A stretch of 64,000 nt of DNA from Phytophthora colocasiae (GCA_018806915.1 JAGKQI010000098.1:1054001-1118000), one strand, 5' to 3'. Counted from the stretch's first letter, positions 11,334 through 23,907 are shown. Numbers and translations are program-made. The notes: a model not told the origin generated them from the sequence alone.

Positions 11334-14300
11334 TTGTGTGTCTTAGCGTACGTTGGTCCAGAGTTGAAACGACAAGCTAACCATCAATGCATGACTGTGA
11401 CTCAAGATGTCGACTTTCTCCTTCCAGATTCTAAACTTCCGGATGATAATGATTTCGGAAGGTCGGATGATTGGAATCCTGACAATCGGGATGACACTCC
11501 AATAGAATTCAGATTGAAGCCTGGTGAAAGTTACGGATGGTGGGAAGAACACCGTTCGGAGACATCGAAGAGAGTTGCGATGGTGCATGGTGCAGTGAGC
11601 AATGTCAGGACAGACATCCTTCTGGATTCCGGAGCTTCCGTGAGCATGCTGAGTTTGGATCTTGCGCGTAGACTCAAACTCAAGCTGGATTTTGGAAAAC
11701 AGCTTCGGGTATCCGGATTGGGAGGCGTCCCGACGATCATCACTGCCCGAACCGAAGTGAAACTTACCCTGGGTTTGAATGTGGTTTACATTCTGGAACT
11801 TTGGGTGGCGAATATTGGTGAAGGTGTTGACGTGTTGCTTGGGATGGATTTTATGTATTCTGCTGGAGTGCGGTTGTGCATTCGTGAAGGACTGGTCCAA
11901 CTTCCTGATGAAGAAAACGTTATGCTTTCCGGAAGAACTTTCGACCAGCAGAAGAAGGGATTACGTTTGGAAGTCCGGAGTCCGGAAACCCTGATACTTG
12001 GACCAGGTGAACAAGCTGTCGTCCGGATTAATTACAGGCAGAGCAATCCGCAACGTGAAGTAGTCTGGGCTGGCAGAGGTGATCGCTGGGTGACGCAGCT
12101 GATATATAGGGCGAAGTCCTGGGCGGTCGCTGTGAAGGTGGTAAATATTTCGGATAAGGATGTTTGGATCGACACAAACACCTCGGTCGCCCAGATTGTG
12201 GAATACGGATGCTATCCATTTGGAAGGTTCGTCAGACCTGGACTCCGGAGGTATCGTGAATGGGAAGTCCTGATCTACGAGAACACCAATTCTCATCAGG
12301 AAGTATTACGTCAACGGAGATACCTTCAGGCGATCCAAGCTTCCCAACCCCCAAGTGTCCAGAAGCCGGAATATCCCTGGCCCAAGAAACTTTTGATGAG
12401 ACCTCCCAGGGGTGGTTCTGAAGTCCGCATGGTTCGACTACAAGATCCCCCGAAGGATATTCAGAAAGGTGAAAGGCCGCTTCCAGATGCCGCCGTTTCG
12501 GAATTCCAGAATCCTGATAGCATATTGACTGTAAATGAACATCGGGAAGGAATTTCGAATGAGACTTCAGGAAGACAACAGGTTCCAGAAGGCGATGGTT
12601 TTCTGGATTCCGATGGTGACGAGTGGTTTGATGCGATCTCCATGGATGAGAGTGTGCCAACAGACGAGATTCCAGACGGTTTGCCTGCCGCAGAAGAGGA
12701 TTCTGGAACGGATCCATCAGGAAGACAATTTAATCTGGAAGTTGTGAAGAAGGCCATCCTGAAGCTGGAAACGAAGTTTGTCAGGTGTCTGCATCTGAAT
12801 GCGGAAGAGCTCGCCTTGGAACCAGCTGTGTATGTGCATGAAGGGAGTGATATGTTGTCACACTTGAAGGATCAACTCGTCATGCTTCCGGAAGTACACG
12901 AGCTAAGCCCGAAGTGTGATATCGAGAAGGCAGATGTGGGAGAATCCGGAAAGACTACTCCAGAAGAAGAGCGAAAGCTTCGAGGAATCCTGAAACGGCA
13001 TCACAGTATTTTTCTGGGCGACGGAAATGCAGCTCCAGCCCCCGCCAGAGGTGTGATTTGCGATCTGGATGTTGGAACGGCTAAACCTGTCGCGCAACGC
13101 CCACGTTCTAACGCTCCTCACTTAGCGGTCAAAGTGTACGAACTTCTGAAGAAGCTTTTGGAAACTGGATTGATCGAGCACTCGGAATCTCCATGGGCAT
13201 TCCCGATTGTTATTGTCCTGAAGAAGAACGGTGTTGACATCCGGATGTGTATTGACTATCGGGTGGTAAACGGATTTATTGTGTTATCCAACTATCCGCT
13301 TCCCCTGATTGACGATCTCCTGATTGGCTTCGAAAGCGCAATGTGGTTCATGAGTTTGGATATGGCCAGTGGATTCTGGGCTATCAGGATGTCTGAACGT
13401 GCCAAGCTGATCTCCGCTTTCGTGTGCCCATTTGGACACTTTCAGTGGATCCGGATGCCTTTGGGTTTGAAGAACGCCCGTTGGTTATATCAGGCAGTAA
13501 TCAATAACTGCTTGTGGGGGTTTGTGCGCCTATCCCCGGAAGAGGAAGCAGAAGTGGATCAGGAAGTCTTGGATTTTCTGAAGTTGACTCCATCTGAAAA
13601 TCTGGATTCTGGAAGTTTAGAATCTGGAAGTTCCCCTTCAGGAATCCAAGTGCCAATTCTCTCAGATATAATGACCGTGTTCCAGAGGAATATCCCAGCT
13701 CCTTCACAGATGAACCCGGTACTGGGACGCAGTTCGTATATCGACGATATCGCTCTCGGCGCGCCGACTTGGGATCAGTTATGTGAAGATCTGGATGCAC
13801 TACTATTCAGGCTGCGTTATTGGAACATCTCGGTGAGCCTCCCGAAGAGTGAATTTGGAAAGCTAGCCATCCCGTACCTGTCCCACGAAATCAGTGCTGA
13901 AGGAATCCGAGCTACCCCGAAGATTGCAAAAGGTGTTTTGGATCTTCCGTTTCCGGAAACCCTGAAAGGGGTGCAGTCGTTCCTCGGAAGCCTGAACTAC
14001 TATCACAAATTCATTGAAGACTTCCCGGTTATTGCCGCTGTTCTCTATGAACTTTCGGATGAGCAGATCAGGGCGGGAAGGAATTTGGATCAGGCGAAGG
14101 AGGCATTTGGAATCCTGAAGCACAAGATCGTCTCGACCCCATTGCTTCGGCATCCTGATAGAAATCGACCATTCGTGATCATTCCGCATGCCAATGCATG
14201 GGCCGCATGTGCTGTCCTCGGTCAGGAATACAACGGTGTGATCCACCCTGTCCGGTATACTGGCCGCGTCCTGAATGATTCCGAAATCCGTTATCATATT

Positions 14301-14774
14301 GCGGAAAAGGAAGTCATTGCGATCCTGAGAGTACTTCAGGTCTTCCGGACGCTGATTGAGCAGTCCGAACTGATTGTGTACACCCGATACTCCGTCCTGA
14401 AGTGGGTCATCACCTCGAAGTCTGCTGATGGTAGATGTGTTCCTTGGGGACTTGCACTTTCACATTGGAATCTGGATATCCGGAAGGTTCAAAGGGACGA
14501 AGACGGGTTGGCTGCGATAATGGGTGCTGGGATAACCACACGAGAGCATCTGGATAAGATTTCGGAATCCCTGATCCCTTCGAAAGGACGCATTCGGAAG
14601 CCGCCAGTGGTGAGCATCGAGATGTTGGAAGCGAACTACGAAGGTGTTATCCTGAGTTTCGATGGTGCTGCCAAGACTTCCACCCGGAAAGGAAGTTGCG
14701 GGTGTGTTCTCTGGAAGCTACCTGGATGGAAGGTTCTGAAGCCCGAGGTTTCATTCTGGATGACGTCACCGTGA
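11334..14774 (+). pseudogene. Gypsy-C pol part 1: protease, reverse transcriptase, degenerate gypsy RNase H, start of second RNase H
   Basis: A 1146-codon ORF. The aspartic protease has DILLDSGASVSML (catalytic Asp about residue 98) and DVLLGMDFM. RT motifs include MCIDYRVVNG, SLDMASGFWAIRM, FGHFQWIRMPLGLKNA and the catalytic SYIDDI at about 13735. About 75 hydrophilic residues separate CLWGF (about 13510) from YIDD, where typical gypsy RTs have about 20-25. The first RNase H lacks its catalytic acids (HANAW at the first Asp, YTRY at the later Asp). A second RNase H begins with ILSFDGAAK at about 14655. A frameshift near 14740 sends this frame into WMTSP and a stop; the domain continues in the next ORF. 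Confidence 0.94.
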
Positions 14775-16024
14775 ATGACGCTGAGTACCATGGACTTCTG
14801 AAGGGCATGAATATGGCATCTGGAAGAGGCATTCAGGATTTGGTGGTTGTGGGAGATTCCAGAATTGTGATTCAGCAAGTACAAGGACTGATCAACTGTA
14901 ACCAACCACATCTTCAGAAACACCTTGCGGAAGCGGAAGTTCTGAAATCCAGATTTCAGAAGGTCAGATTTGTGCATCTCAAACGAGAGTACAATCAGAC
15001 TGCCGACTACCTGACGACCAAGACATTGGTTCAAGGAGAATCCTGGGAGGTTTCCGACGAAAGTGACCTGATGCATTTAGAACTTGTTTCTAAAATCCAA
15101 GAGAAGTTGGTGAAATCAGAACTGTCGGAGGCCCATCCTTCAGATATCCAGATTCAGGAATCCGGAATCCCGGATGACAACGACCTTCCCGGACCAGATT
15201 CGGAACCGTTACCAGAGTCTGCGCGAGTGATGGCTGTCATTGCGGAAGCTGGGGATCCAGAAGGAAACGATCCGGATGCCCCTCCGATGGGACCATTGGA
15301 ACTTCAAGCCGAGCGTTGGAGACGGATCAAGGTCCATCAGGATGCCGACGAATACCTGTCTGAGCTGAAGGCGTTCCTGAAAGGGGATTTCCAGAGGTTT
15401 TCGCATAAACGTCTCCGGAAGATTGCAAAGGTTGCTGACTTGTTCACTTTGGATTCCAGAAACATTCTCTTCAGGATGTCCACAGTCACCCAGAAGCGAC
15501 CTCGAGATTTTCTGGGAGAACTTCGATTGGTGGTTCCGGAATCCTTACGTTCTGATATGCTTCACTATGCCCACGAAGATTTCCAAGGTGGACACCAGGG
15601 CATCCGGAGGACTCATGAGAAATTGCTTTCGGAATACTATTGGCCTGGAATGTATGCAGATGTGGAACGTCATGTGAAGGAGTGTGTGGATTGTGCATCC
15701 GGAAAGGGACGGCCTCCGAATCCAGGTCCGTCACCTGGAAACATCGAGCCATCATGTCCTTTCGAAGTTGTCTCGATGGATTTCGTGACGCACCTTCCAA
15801 AATCCGCACGCGGAAACACTTTCCTACTCCTGTTTCAGGATATGTTTTCCGGATACGTGATGTGCAAGCCCATGTCTTCGACGACTGCCCAAGATGTTGC
15901 AGAAGTGTATGAACAAGTGGTATTCCAGAAGTTTGGATCAAGTTCCCTGATCCGACACGATCAGGATCCCCGATTCATGAGTGCCGTCTTCGAGTGCTTC
16001 CGGAATCTACTTGGGAGTCTCTAA
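14696..16024 (+). pseudogene. Gypsy-C pol part 2: second RNase H (rest) and integrase
   Basis: This continues the second RNase H after the frameshift, with NDAEYHG (Glu), VVVGDSR (Asp) and TADYL (Asp). Together with FDGAAK the full D-E-D-D set is present. An acidic linker follows, then integrase: an HHCC zinc finger (HYAHEDFQGGHQG ... CVDC) and the first catalytic acids in VSMDFVTH and IRHDQDPRF. The frame ends at a TAA at 16022-16024 where A3 has a Gln codon (GSRQRATLGY versus GSL-stop-RATLGY), a clean nonsense change in the same frame. The catalytic Glu lies beyond the stop. Confidence 0.93.
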
Positions 16025-16957
16025 AGGGCAACATTGGGATACCGTCCGCAGGCAAATGGCCAGCAGGAACGTTCCGTTCATACGGTAGTTCGAAGCATCC
16101 GGGCGTATATTATGGAAGCGGATCAAAGTGATTGGGATGACCATGTGGAAAGGCTGATGTTCGCTCTAAATACCTCTTTCGATGCAACGCGCCTGGAAAC
16201 CCCCTTCTATCTAATTCATGGTTGGGACGCCCAGAGTACAATTTCAGCAATGCTGGGTCTAAAGCCACATAGTATTCCTGAAAGGTCAGCGTACGAATGG
16301 AGACGAAAAATGCAGAGGGACTACAGCTACGCTGTGGCTTTTGCAGAAGGACTTCAGAAGAAAGCCAAGCGTCACCGTTCCGAAATCCAAACGCAAAAGT
16401 GGAAAGAGCTTTCGGAAAGGCTGAAATCCGGATTTTCGGAAGGCGATTCCGTGTGGTTATATATTCCGAAAGTCCAGACTGGGCTAAGTAGGAAACTGGC
16501 CCACATGTGGCATGGACCATTCCGGATTGCTGAAGTGCATCAGGACTTCCGGGTGAAACTCAAGGTCGAGGGCACGGGATATCGTGTCAACCCTTGGGTG
16601 CATATCAGCCGCTTGAAACCCCGAGCACTCTTCCCGAAACGTTCTACCACGGAGATCCAAGTGGACGAGGACGATGACTTTGACGCTGCCCTTCTTCCGG
16701 AAGACAGTCGGAATCCGGATGCCGAAGAGAACGAATACGAAGTCGAAAAGATTTTGGATCTTCGATGGTCCAAACGTACTCGGACGTCGAAAAGGAATCG
16801 GGAATACCTGGTCAAATGGAAAGGCTATCCGGATCCGGAATGGCTTCCAGTGTCACAGTTAAGCTGCGGTGCCCTTCTTTACGAATTTAATCAAGGGGCA
16901 AGGGCGCGAGCGAGGTTCCAGGCTATGCAAGCCGGGGACGACCATCCCCAAGTCTAG
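16025..16957 (+). pseudogene. Gypsy-C pol part 3: integrase C-terminus and chromodomain
   Basis: Same frame as the preceding ORF, downstream of the nonsense codon. It carries the catalytic Glu (QANGQQERS), the rest of the core, the GPY/F module (KLAHMWHGPFRI) and an intact chromodomain (YEVEKILDLRW, EYLVKWKGYPDPEWLP), ending GDDHPQV. Unlike A1 and A3, this chromodomain is in one uninterrupted frame. The stop at 16957 faces the stop of the antisense ORF 264 bases away. Confidence 0.93.
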
Positions 16958-17221
16958 ACTTCCGGATGCTATCATCCGGGAAGTTTTGAGAAGGGGATTC
17001 CTGAACTGTGACTACCGATTGAACTTTGATTTGATTACGATTGAAAACTGATTTCGGATTATGATGGAACTTTGGAATCCTGGGTTTCAGAAGGATGGAT
17101 ATGAAGGAGATGAACAAAAGCTGACTTTCGGAGAAGTGGGGTGTATTACGAGTGATTAGTGACGAATTACGTATGGAAAACATGGAGAATTGGAAGACTC
17201 ACTCGATCTGAACTACACCTC

Positions 17222-20036
17222 CTAGTTTCCGTAGTTCCAAAGGGCATCGATCCGGATACGCTGATCCGCAGGAATCAGGGTGCTTTGGACTTCCGGTGGA
17301 AGATGAGCAATGCGATCCTGATCCGAAGTGGAGAAGCTCCACTGAACACGTGCAGGCTCCATGGCATCCAGAATCCCAAGCTGTTCCTTGAGCGAGTATG
17401 GTTCCGAAGTCCCAGGCTTGAAGTGTTCTGGATCCATCAGGATCCAGTGACAGAGTTTCGCAGGGTACTTCCAGACGCACGTCTCATTCCAGATGGATTT
17501 TGGAAGTTTGGAAGAGATCTTCTGGAGCAACGGGATCGCCTTCTTCCTAAGGGACGAGTGGCGCTTCGATCGCTCGGAGTAGATCCGCACGAGCTTCGGA
17601 TGCACAGCTTCGGAAGTGTCGAACGTGAGCCAATGAGTTTCTTCCCAGAAGGCCTGGAGATGACCGCTCACGAAAGAAAGCCAGGTGTCGAGAGCCTCCA
17701 AGGCGTTCGCATTCAGATCGCTGCGCTTATGGAAGAGTAGATCCCGAGGCCGACAACTGTATGCGTGTTCCCAAGGACGTTCATCCGGAAGCGGAGGAAG
17801 CTCGGACGCCCGGATCACGAAGCGCTCTTTCAGAAGGTCGAAATCAAACCTGTTGGGAGCGGAATCCGGAAACCCGAGAGTCTGAGTGGTCGCTGTGGAC
17901 GTCGGATCTCCCTTCTTCATACGAACTCCGTAGTGGAGCCAAGATGCCACTCCCTCGGTCGGATTCTCGATGGTCTGCTTGTCGAGTCTTGTCAGGTTCC
18001 CAAAGTCTTTGGCAGCTAGATAGGAGGTTGACCGGTCATGTGCACGATAGCCCCTGGATGCTGACTTGGGAGAGCGGTTGGAACGACGACGCTTGGATTT
18101 CGGAGACTGAACGTCAGGATCACGGCGAGAGGAACTTGAGTGGCCCTGATCATCATCTGGATGCACCACCTCTGTCTCATCTGGAATGAAGTGTCTTGTC
18201 ATCCACCGTTTCCGTAACCAAGGCTTCCGGATCCGGATCTTCGACGTCGTCTTCTCCATCCACAAGAGGTCCCCAGTACTCTGGCTCGATACCTTCATCC
18301 TGAAGTCCATCGAGAACACCTTCAGCCATCTGGAAGTACCGACGCGGGACGTACTTGGTCCACGGAATGTCATCCAACTTTTTCCAGAACATCATCCGAG
18401 TGAGCATCTCCACGAGAGGTTTCAACTGGAAAGCCACGTGAACTGCACGGTCTTCACGAATCCATTCCAGAGCCCCGGTATACTTGACTCCAGACATCAT
18501 GAGTTTCTGAAGATCCAGACGCAAGTCACTCCAGACAACCGGGTAGTCCGTCAAGGACTCTCGAGCTTGCTTCTCAGTCCAGACTAGAGGATATTTGTCA
18601 CTCCGACAGTCGTCATCCGAATGTTTAATCCACTCAGAAGGACGATCCTGAATCACGTCGGGAGCCCTTGGGACCTTCTTCGAAGACTTGAATCCGGAAC
18701 TGGAACGCTTGCGCTTGGAAGAAGACTTGAAACTTGGATTTCCGGATGCAGGTGCGCCAGAAGAACCACGACTCAGATCCAGATACGACGACGAATCGCT
18801 CTCCTTGGCATCACCGTCATCACTTCCGTGAGAGGGATGCAGTTCGACGAAAGGGGCCGAAGTGTGTCCTGGGTCATCCGTTGCGATGACACTGATGACT
18901 GTACGCCATTCCGAAGGAACAGTTGTGCCGTTCTGAAAGTGCTTCAGGAGTTCCAGAAGCCGTTGCCAGTTCACAGTGACAGTCGACTGTCCTTCGCCGG
19001 CGCCAAGGAAGTTCATGACGTCGACAGCATTAAAGGCCAGTTTCTGGATGTGGTGTTCCAGAAGGCGATTCTGCGTCCGGGCATCATCCAAACGCTTCGT
19101 GAGATCTTCGACCTGCTTCCGGAGACCCCTCTTGTCGCGGTCATGCTCCTCCATCAGGTGCTTGATGTCGTCACGGGCGTTCTGGAGAGCCTCTTCTTTC
19201 TCAGAAACAGCTTCCGCGTGTCGAAGATCCAGATGACTTGTTACCAACTGGTAGTCCCGACGAAGCTCGGCGAGCTCATCGTGAACCCTGCCGACATTGA
19301 CGAGATCCGGATCCTGATCTTCGAGCAGTGACTGCGTCCGGATGCACTTCTGGATGACTTTCCGAAGAGCAGAGACGGTTCCAAAGACGCGCTGCGCGAG
19401 ATTCTCAGGGTCGTACTCCGAAACAAGGCTGGCGATCTCCCTCTTGACGGCGACGCTATCCAGAAGTGCGTGAAGCTGGTCATCCGGAAGCGAGGCTGGC
19501 CGAGGTGTCAGGATGAATTCCCGAAGGTCCAGATGACCGGCGCAGAAGTCGTGTAGCACTGCCATTTCCTGGTGGACAGCTTCTCAGAATGCATCAGGAC
19601 TTCCAAACCGCCATAGCCGTTCCGAAGAAAACTGTTGCCATCACGATGCACTGTTGAAGCTGGAACACCGACCACTTGCAAGTTGTCGTCGCGCTCGTGG
19701 GATGGAGGAGTCTTAAAGTAGATGGGACGCGAAGATTCACTTCCGAACGCGGTGCCCTCGGACAGCCCGAACTCCTTCGCACTCTTGTGCGTGACGAACT
19801 TCGGATAGACTCGATTGAGTGGCTCATCATCGTCCTCAGGGACGCCTCCGTCTCCACCTGCGGGCGGGCAAGTCTCCGTGCCCTCAGCACCATGTCTCCC
19901 CTCGTCAACAACGCTATCTGGACCCCCTGTCACTGCCGTGTCGCCCTGGTGCGACTCAGCGTCACCAGTGTCGCCCTCAACCGAGGTGTTGCCTGGTGGA
20001 GGCGCCGAGAACGTCGAAGGAGCGTCTGCTGACATG
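17222..20036 (-). pseudogene. Gypsy-C antisense ORF (diverged homologue, frameshifted)
   Basis: Opposite-strand ORF between pol and the 3' LTR, now in three overlapping frames: 20036 to about 19560, 19565-18177, and 18373-17222. The likely start is the ATG at 20036 (MSADAPST), whose S/T/G-rich opening resembles A3's MTEETNTS; the frame stays open upstream to 20452. It shares the Gypsy-A layout: coiled coil (about 19400-19050), K/R/S-rich middle, acidic stretch (about 18290-18200) and the conserved C-terminal domain (SWLHYGVRM, TLGFPD, LLFHKRSDL, FWEETHWLTFD, ILDAMEPARVQW). Conservation between lineages that differ greatly in nucleotide sequence argues for a real gene. No known domain was recognised. 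Confidence 0.78.
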
Positions 20037-20512
20037 ATGTGATCGTGCGGAAACGCTTGGGTGATCTGGAGCCTCGAAATTGTGAAATGTGTGCGGACCG
20101 ACTGAATGATTCTTGCCGTTTGAACGTGCGATGGGACCGGGGCGCTTGGGACCGGACGCAGAAAAGAAGCCACGTCAGCCAATTGATGGATGGAATGTGA
20201 CCCAGTGTAGTGATTTGGACTTCCTGAACCCGGATAGGGTGAACCCGGATACGTGAGACCCGGGTGGGTAGAACCTGGATACAGTGTGGGACGCCTGAAA
20301 CCGGACCGTTCGGCATTTTCGTGATGGGCATTTGGATGTATGGAATCCGGAAACGCGACTCGACGACAAGTGCCGTTGTGAATTGCGGGATTGTGATCTG
20401 GATGTCTGCGGTGATCCGGTGATCTGGACGACTTGCCCACGCTTCGTCTCATAAGGACCTGTCAAGCTCGGAGGTAAATTCCTCAATGACAGATCCTGAC
20501 GAGAGGGACGGT
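20037..20512. promoter_or_regulatory. Gypsy-C antisense leader and polypurine tract
   Basis: About 475 bases between the antisense start and the 3' LTR. At 20262-20205 the minus strand holds short repeats coding G-S-T-H-P-G / G-S-P-Y-P-G-like units if the upstream frame is translated. The purine-rich tract GACGAGAGGGACGGT at about 20498-20512 directly precedes the 3' LTR, as expected for a plus-strand primer. No promoter was recognised. Confidence 0.6.
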
Positions 20513-22116
20513 TGTGAAGCTGTGGATTCAAATTTTCTATCTGGACACCGCCTCCCAGAGCCACCCAATATGTCGAGAGGTGATTGGCTGAGGCATCGAG
20601 TACCTGGGACTGAGCTGTGGAATACATTTTCACCTTATTGCTTTAGGACTTCCGGAATCCGGACTTCCAGAATCCGGATGCCCGACCATGATCGGATTCC
20701 ACTATTCAGGAATCAAGTCCACCATGTGGTGCCCAAGTGAATTCCTGGTGCGTACTTCCGGAATCCAGATCCAGATTTCGGGAATCCGGATGCCATTCCA
20801 GTCAGGGCTAAGGGCTCAAGAATCCAGTCGCCCATACACAGACCAAGTGTATTCCGGATACATGCTTCCAGTGCTGAACTGAGGACTTCCGGATTCCAAG
20901 GATCGGGAATCCAGATGACCAAGGGCGTCCGGACCCTGCCTGATTTGTACCCAGTATGGACATTGAGGTTCGGAGTATACTCAAGCCAAGTCAAGACCGA
21001 CCGACCAAGACGACCGACCAGGATGTGTTCGGCACCAGCCGGAATTCTTCGGGGTTCCGCGCCAGAGACACGCGCCTCCTGATGAGTGTGCGCTTCCTAT
21101 AGTGAAAACAAGATGTTAGCAGAATCTTTAGCAGAAGACTTGTATATAAATAACAGAGAGTTCAATTTGCCACCAAGGGCGCAAGTGGTCTTCTGGAAGG
21201 TTTTCCTGGAAGATACTGCAAAGCACTGCGGACCAGCCTCTTGTCAGAGGGCTTCGAGTTAGCTGAGCCAGCGTACGGCCGCGTCGACTGCGTACATCGC
21301 CGCGGGACTCTCCACCAAAGGTTCGAGACCAAGTTGGGTAAGTGATCCGGCGGCGCATCCGGAAGGGATCTTCCTATTTCATATTCCAGTCGGAATCCGG
21401 ATTCCGGATTCACATTTCATATTATAACTGCGTTTTGGGAGGTTGTTAGTAGTTGGCCCCTTGGAACTGTATTGAATTAACTACTGTGTGATTGGACGTT
21501 TGCATCTGGATTCCTAGTCTAGATTGCATTTGGATTTTGGATATTTGGATATACAGGCATCTGGATATCCTGATCTTGGATATTGTCTTCCGGAAACCAA
21601 GTGGTTATCCGGAAGTGGTGCGCTTGTTAGGGTCCCGGAACTGAGTCAGTGTTCCGGAAGTAGACCCCGTCGACTGGCATTGGGAGTGCCCACCGCTCGA
21701 GGGCCACAAAGAATAAGAGCGGCTGCGTGTTTTGCATATTAACTCTCTGTATTGTATTGGTTAACTGTTGGAAGAGGACTCTGCTAATAGTCTTTTGCCT
21801 TCCAGAAAACCAACTGCATTTGGAAGTACTTTTGGTACTTTGGATCTTTGGATCTGATCACACCTGAAAGTAACTCACCTGGTAATACCCTTCGGATACT
21901 TGAAGACAAACGACACCAAGGAGGATAACCACAAGGTCACACGCCAACTCCGCCTTCCGGATACCCATTTGGATCCCGGAAGGTAGAGACTGACCCCAGT
22001 TCTCAAGTGTCATCTGGAAGTTTCCTTCCAGAATCGGACTGGCCACCAGCTATACGTTCTGGGCGACCGGGTTTTTCTTTCAGAAAGTCCGGAAAGTGTT
22101 TGCCCACCTCGTCACA
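20513..22116 (+). repeat. Gypsy-C 3' LTR (1604 bp)
   Basis: Direct repeat of 5266-6864. Differences seen by eye include GATCGAATCC versus GATCGGGAATCC, GACCGTTGG versus GACCAAGTTGG, and CTGAACGTAAC versus CTGAAAGTAAC. It ends GTCACA at 22116, followed by the TSD ATTT. Confidence 0.95.
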
Positions 22117-22778
22117 ATTTCATATTGATCGTTTGGACAGGCTCTGGAAACTAGACAGTCGTTTTCAGAGTGCAAGGTAGACTGTTATATATAGCCGATT
22201 GTATTGGTTTATATTTTCCCTCTATATTAGAGGGTGGTGCGCGAACGTAAAGGGATACCAGACAGACCAGGTGTCTGGTAGCAAGTCCCTTGTTGACCTG
22301 GAGTGTTAGCCCACCGTTCAAGGGCCCAGAAAGAATAAGAATGGCTGTATATATTTTGCATATTTTGGAACTCTGTGTATCGGTTGTATATCTCTGAAAG
22401 TCAAGTGTCTCGGTTCTGGATTTGTGATATTCAGACACCAATACCAGACTTTTTCTCTGGTGATTTGTCTCTTTGCGTCCACCAACTCTCTGGTAACCGA
22501 CTTGGTTTCCAGAAACTCCGACTCCCGAACACTCCTGGAAGGATTTCCTGAATTCCGACACCAGACAACCAAGGAAGCCCCAACTTCCCTTCACTCACTA
22601 CTCTCAGACTCCGGCGAGGGTCATATTTCTGAAGACAACGAACCCACGAGGATACCGCAAGGTACCACACGCCACCCTACCGTTGTACGGCTCTGAAAAC
22701 CCCTTTTTAGTAGTCGTATAACTAGGGTTCACTATACGCCCCCTGCTCCTCGACCAAAGTTTCACCGACTTCGCGACA
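22117..22778 (+). repeat. Gypsy-A1 3' LTR, second part
   Basis: Continuation of the LTR interrupted at 5265, starting with the second TSD copy ATTT and ending TTCGCGACA. It holds a TATATATA element (about 22190) and the hairpin-capable CCCTCTATATTAGAGGG just downstream, conserved in all A copies. At 22779 the sequence switches to A2 gag, so CCTG (22779-22782) is the predicted right TSD of A1. The left copy lies outside the window. Confidence 0.93.
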
Positions 22779-23816
22779 CCTGGCGGTCACCGTGGCCCAC
22801 TCAACTAGTTCTACAGCGAGTCGATTCTGAAGTTCGGTCGCCACACTGCGTACTTGAGACTCGAAGACAGCCGACGCCTGGGTCTGAGACCACGTCGGGA
22901 GCAGGTTCTGGAATTCAAAACCTGCCTCGTACAGCATTGTCTGGAGAACCGCCACACACTCTGGTGCTGTCAACGTGCTCATCGGAATCTCGACGTAAGA
23001 GAGGACTTGAATTCGACCAAAACCATGACGCCTCACGTGAAACTCTGAGATCCACATATCCTTAGGGAAGACAGAGGAACATCGCCACTTGATGTAGTCG
23101 CCGGTCGCTGCAGCGTCTTTCTGGAAAACATCGGCACTGAGCTTCATCGTCGGCCACACATACTCGACGTTTGGAGGGACGACCCTGCCGACATCCATAT
23201 CTCTACAGCGGCGGAACTCACGACGCACATACTTCAGAGCTTGTTCTCCATCAAGCGAATCAGCCCTCCCAGACTCATCAGACGGTGTCTTCAGAGAATC
23301 TTCAGAATTGATCGGTGCGTCATCAGACATCGGGGCGTCTTCAGACTTTGGGAGTGCGGAACTTGGTTTTCAGAATATCCGGACTCTGGTGTTACCTCAT
23401 CCACGTACTGTCCGGCAGCTGCCGACTCTGAACGCGGATCGATTACTTCCGGGACTCAACCAATCGGCGTCTCCCTCAAACGCCTTATCACCACCCTCAC
23501 GGGCAGTGGCCACCTCGTCACCAGAAACTTCAACTTCTGACGGGTTTTCAGAACCTTGTTCACCAGAGACAACAGGTGTCTCCTGAGCTTCTGGTTCTTC
23601 AGCAGGCTGGTCTTCGACCGCCGGTTCTGGGACGCTCACACTCTCAGCTGCCTTCTTCTCTCGCGCAGCTTTCCTCTTCTCGCGGGCCGCCTTCTGGATG
23701 GCATACAAATCTGGTTGCTACTCAGGCGACAGACCTTGTAGACGCTTGGATTGACGTGTCGGAGTACTCCGACCACGACCACGGCGTCCTCCTCTCGTAG
23801 ATCCTGGTGTAGCCAT
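22779..23816 (-). pseudogene. Gypsy-A2 gag N-terminal fragment
   Basis: Homologous to the first third of A3 gag (59838 downwards), starting at the ATG at 23816 (MATPGSTRGG). Lesions include an in-frame TAG near 23720 (A3 has Glu in SPEEQPD) and a frameshift between 23397 and 23330. It contains the conserved block AVLQTMLYEAGFEFQNLLPTW. It stops abruptly at 22779 where A1's LTR ends. I infer that A1 inserted into A2 gag and that the rest of A2 lies left of A1, beyond the window. Confidence 0.88.
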
Positions 23817-23888
23817 CTTGGATATAGACGCTTGACAGGAAACTTTATCTTCTTGTACTCTCAAATCCGGTGATATCATGATTCCAAA

Positions 23889-23907
23889 GATCCGGGCACG
23901 CGCACCA
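23889..23907 (-). other. Gypsy-A2 tRNA primer-binding site
   Basis: On the plus strand GATCCGGGCACGCGCACCA lies two bases from the LTR end. It is a tRNA 3' end with CCA and is identical to the A3 site. This fixes A2 as minus-strand oriented. Confidence 0.82.

Larger units (their letters stand above)
5266..22116 (+). mobile_element. Gypsy-C: complete 16.85-kb Ty3/gypsy LTR retrotransposon nested in the A1 3' LTR
   Basis: Bounded by LTRs that start TGTGAAGC and end GTCACA, with the 4-bp TSD ATTT on both sides (5262-5265 and 22117-22120). Removing the element and one TSD copy restores a continuous A1 LTR. Order: LTR, primer-binding site, very long gag, protease, RT, two RNase H domains, integrase with chromodomain, large antisense ORF, polypurine tract, LTR. 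The two LTRs differ at roughly five substitutions and three small indels by eye over 1.6 kb, so insertion was fairly recent. The coding regions nevertheless carry several disabling lesions. The element is unusually rich in CCGGA/TCCGG. Confidence 0.96.
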
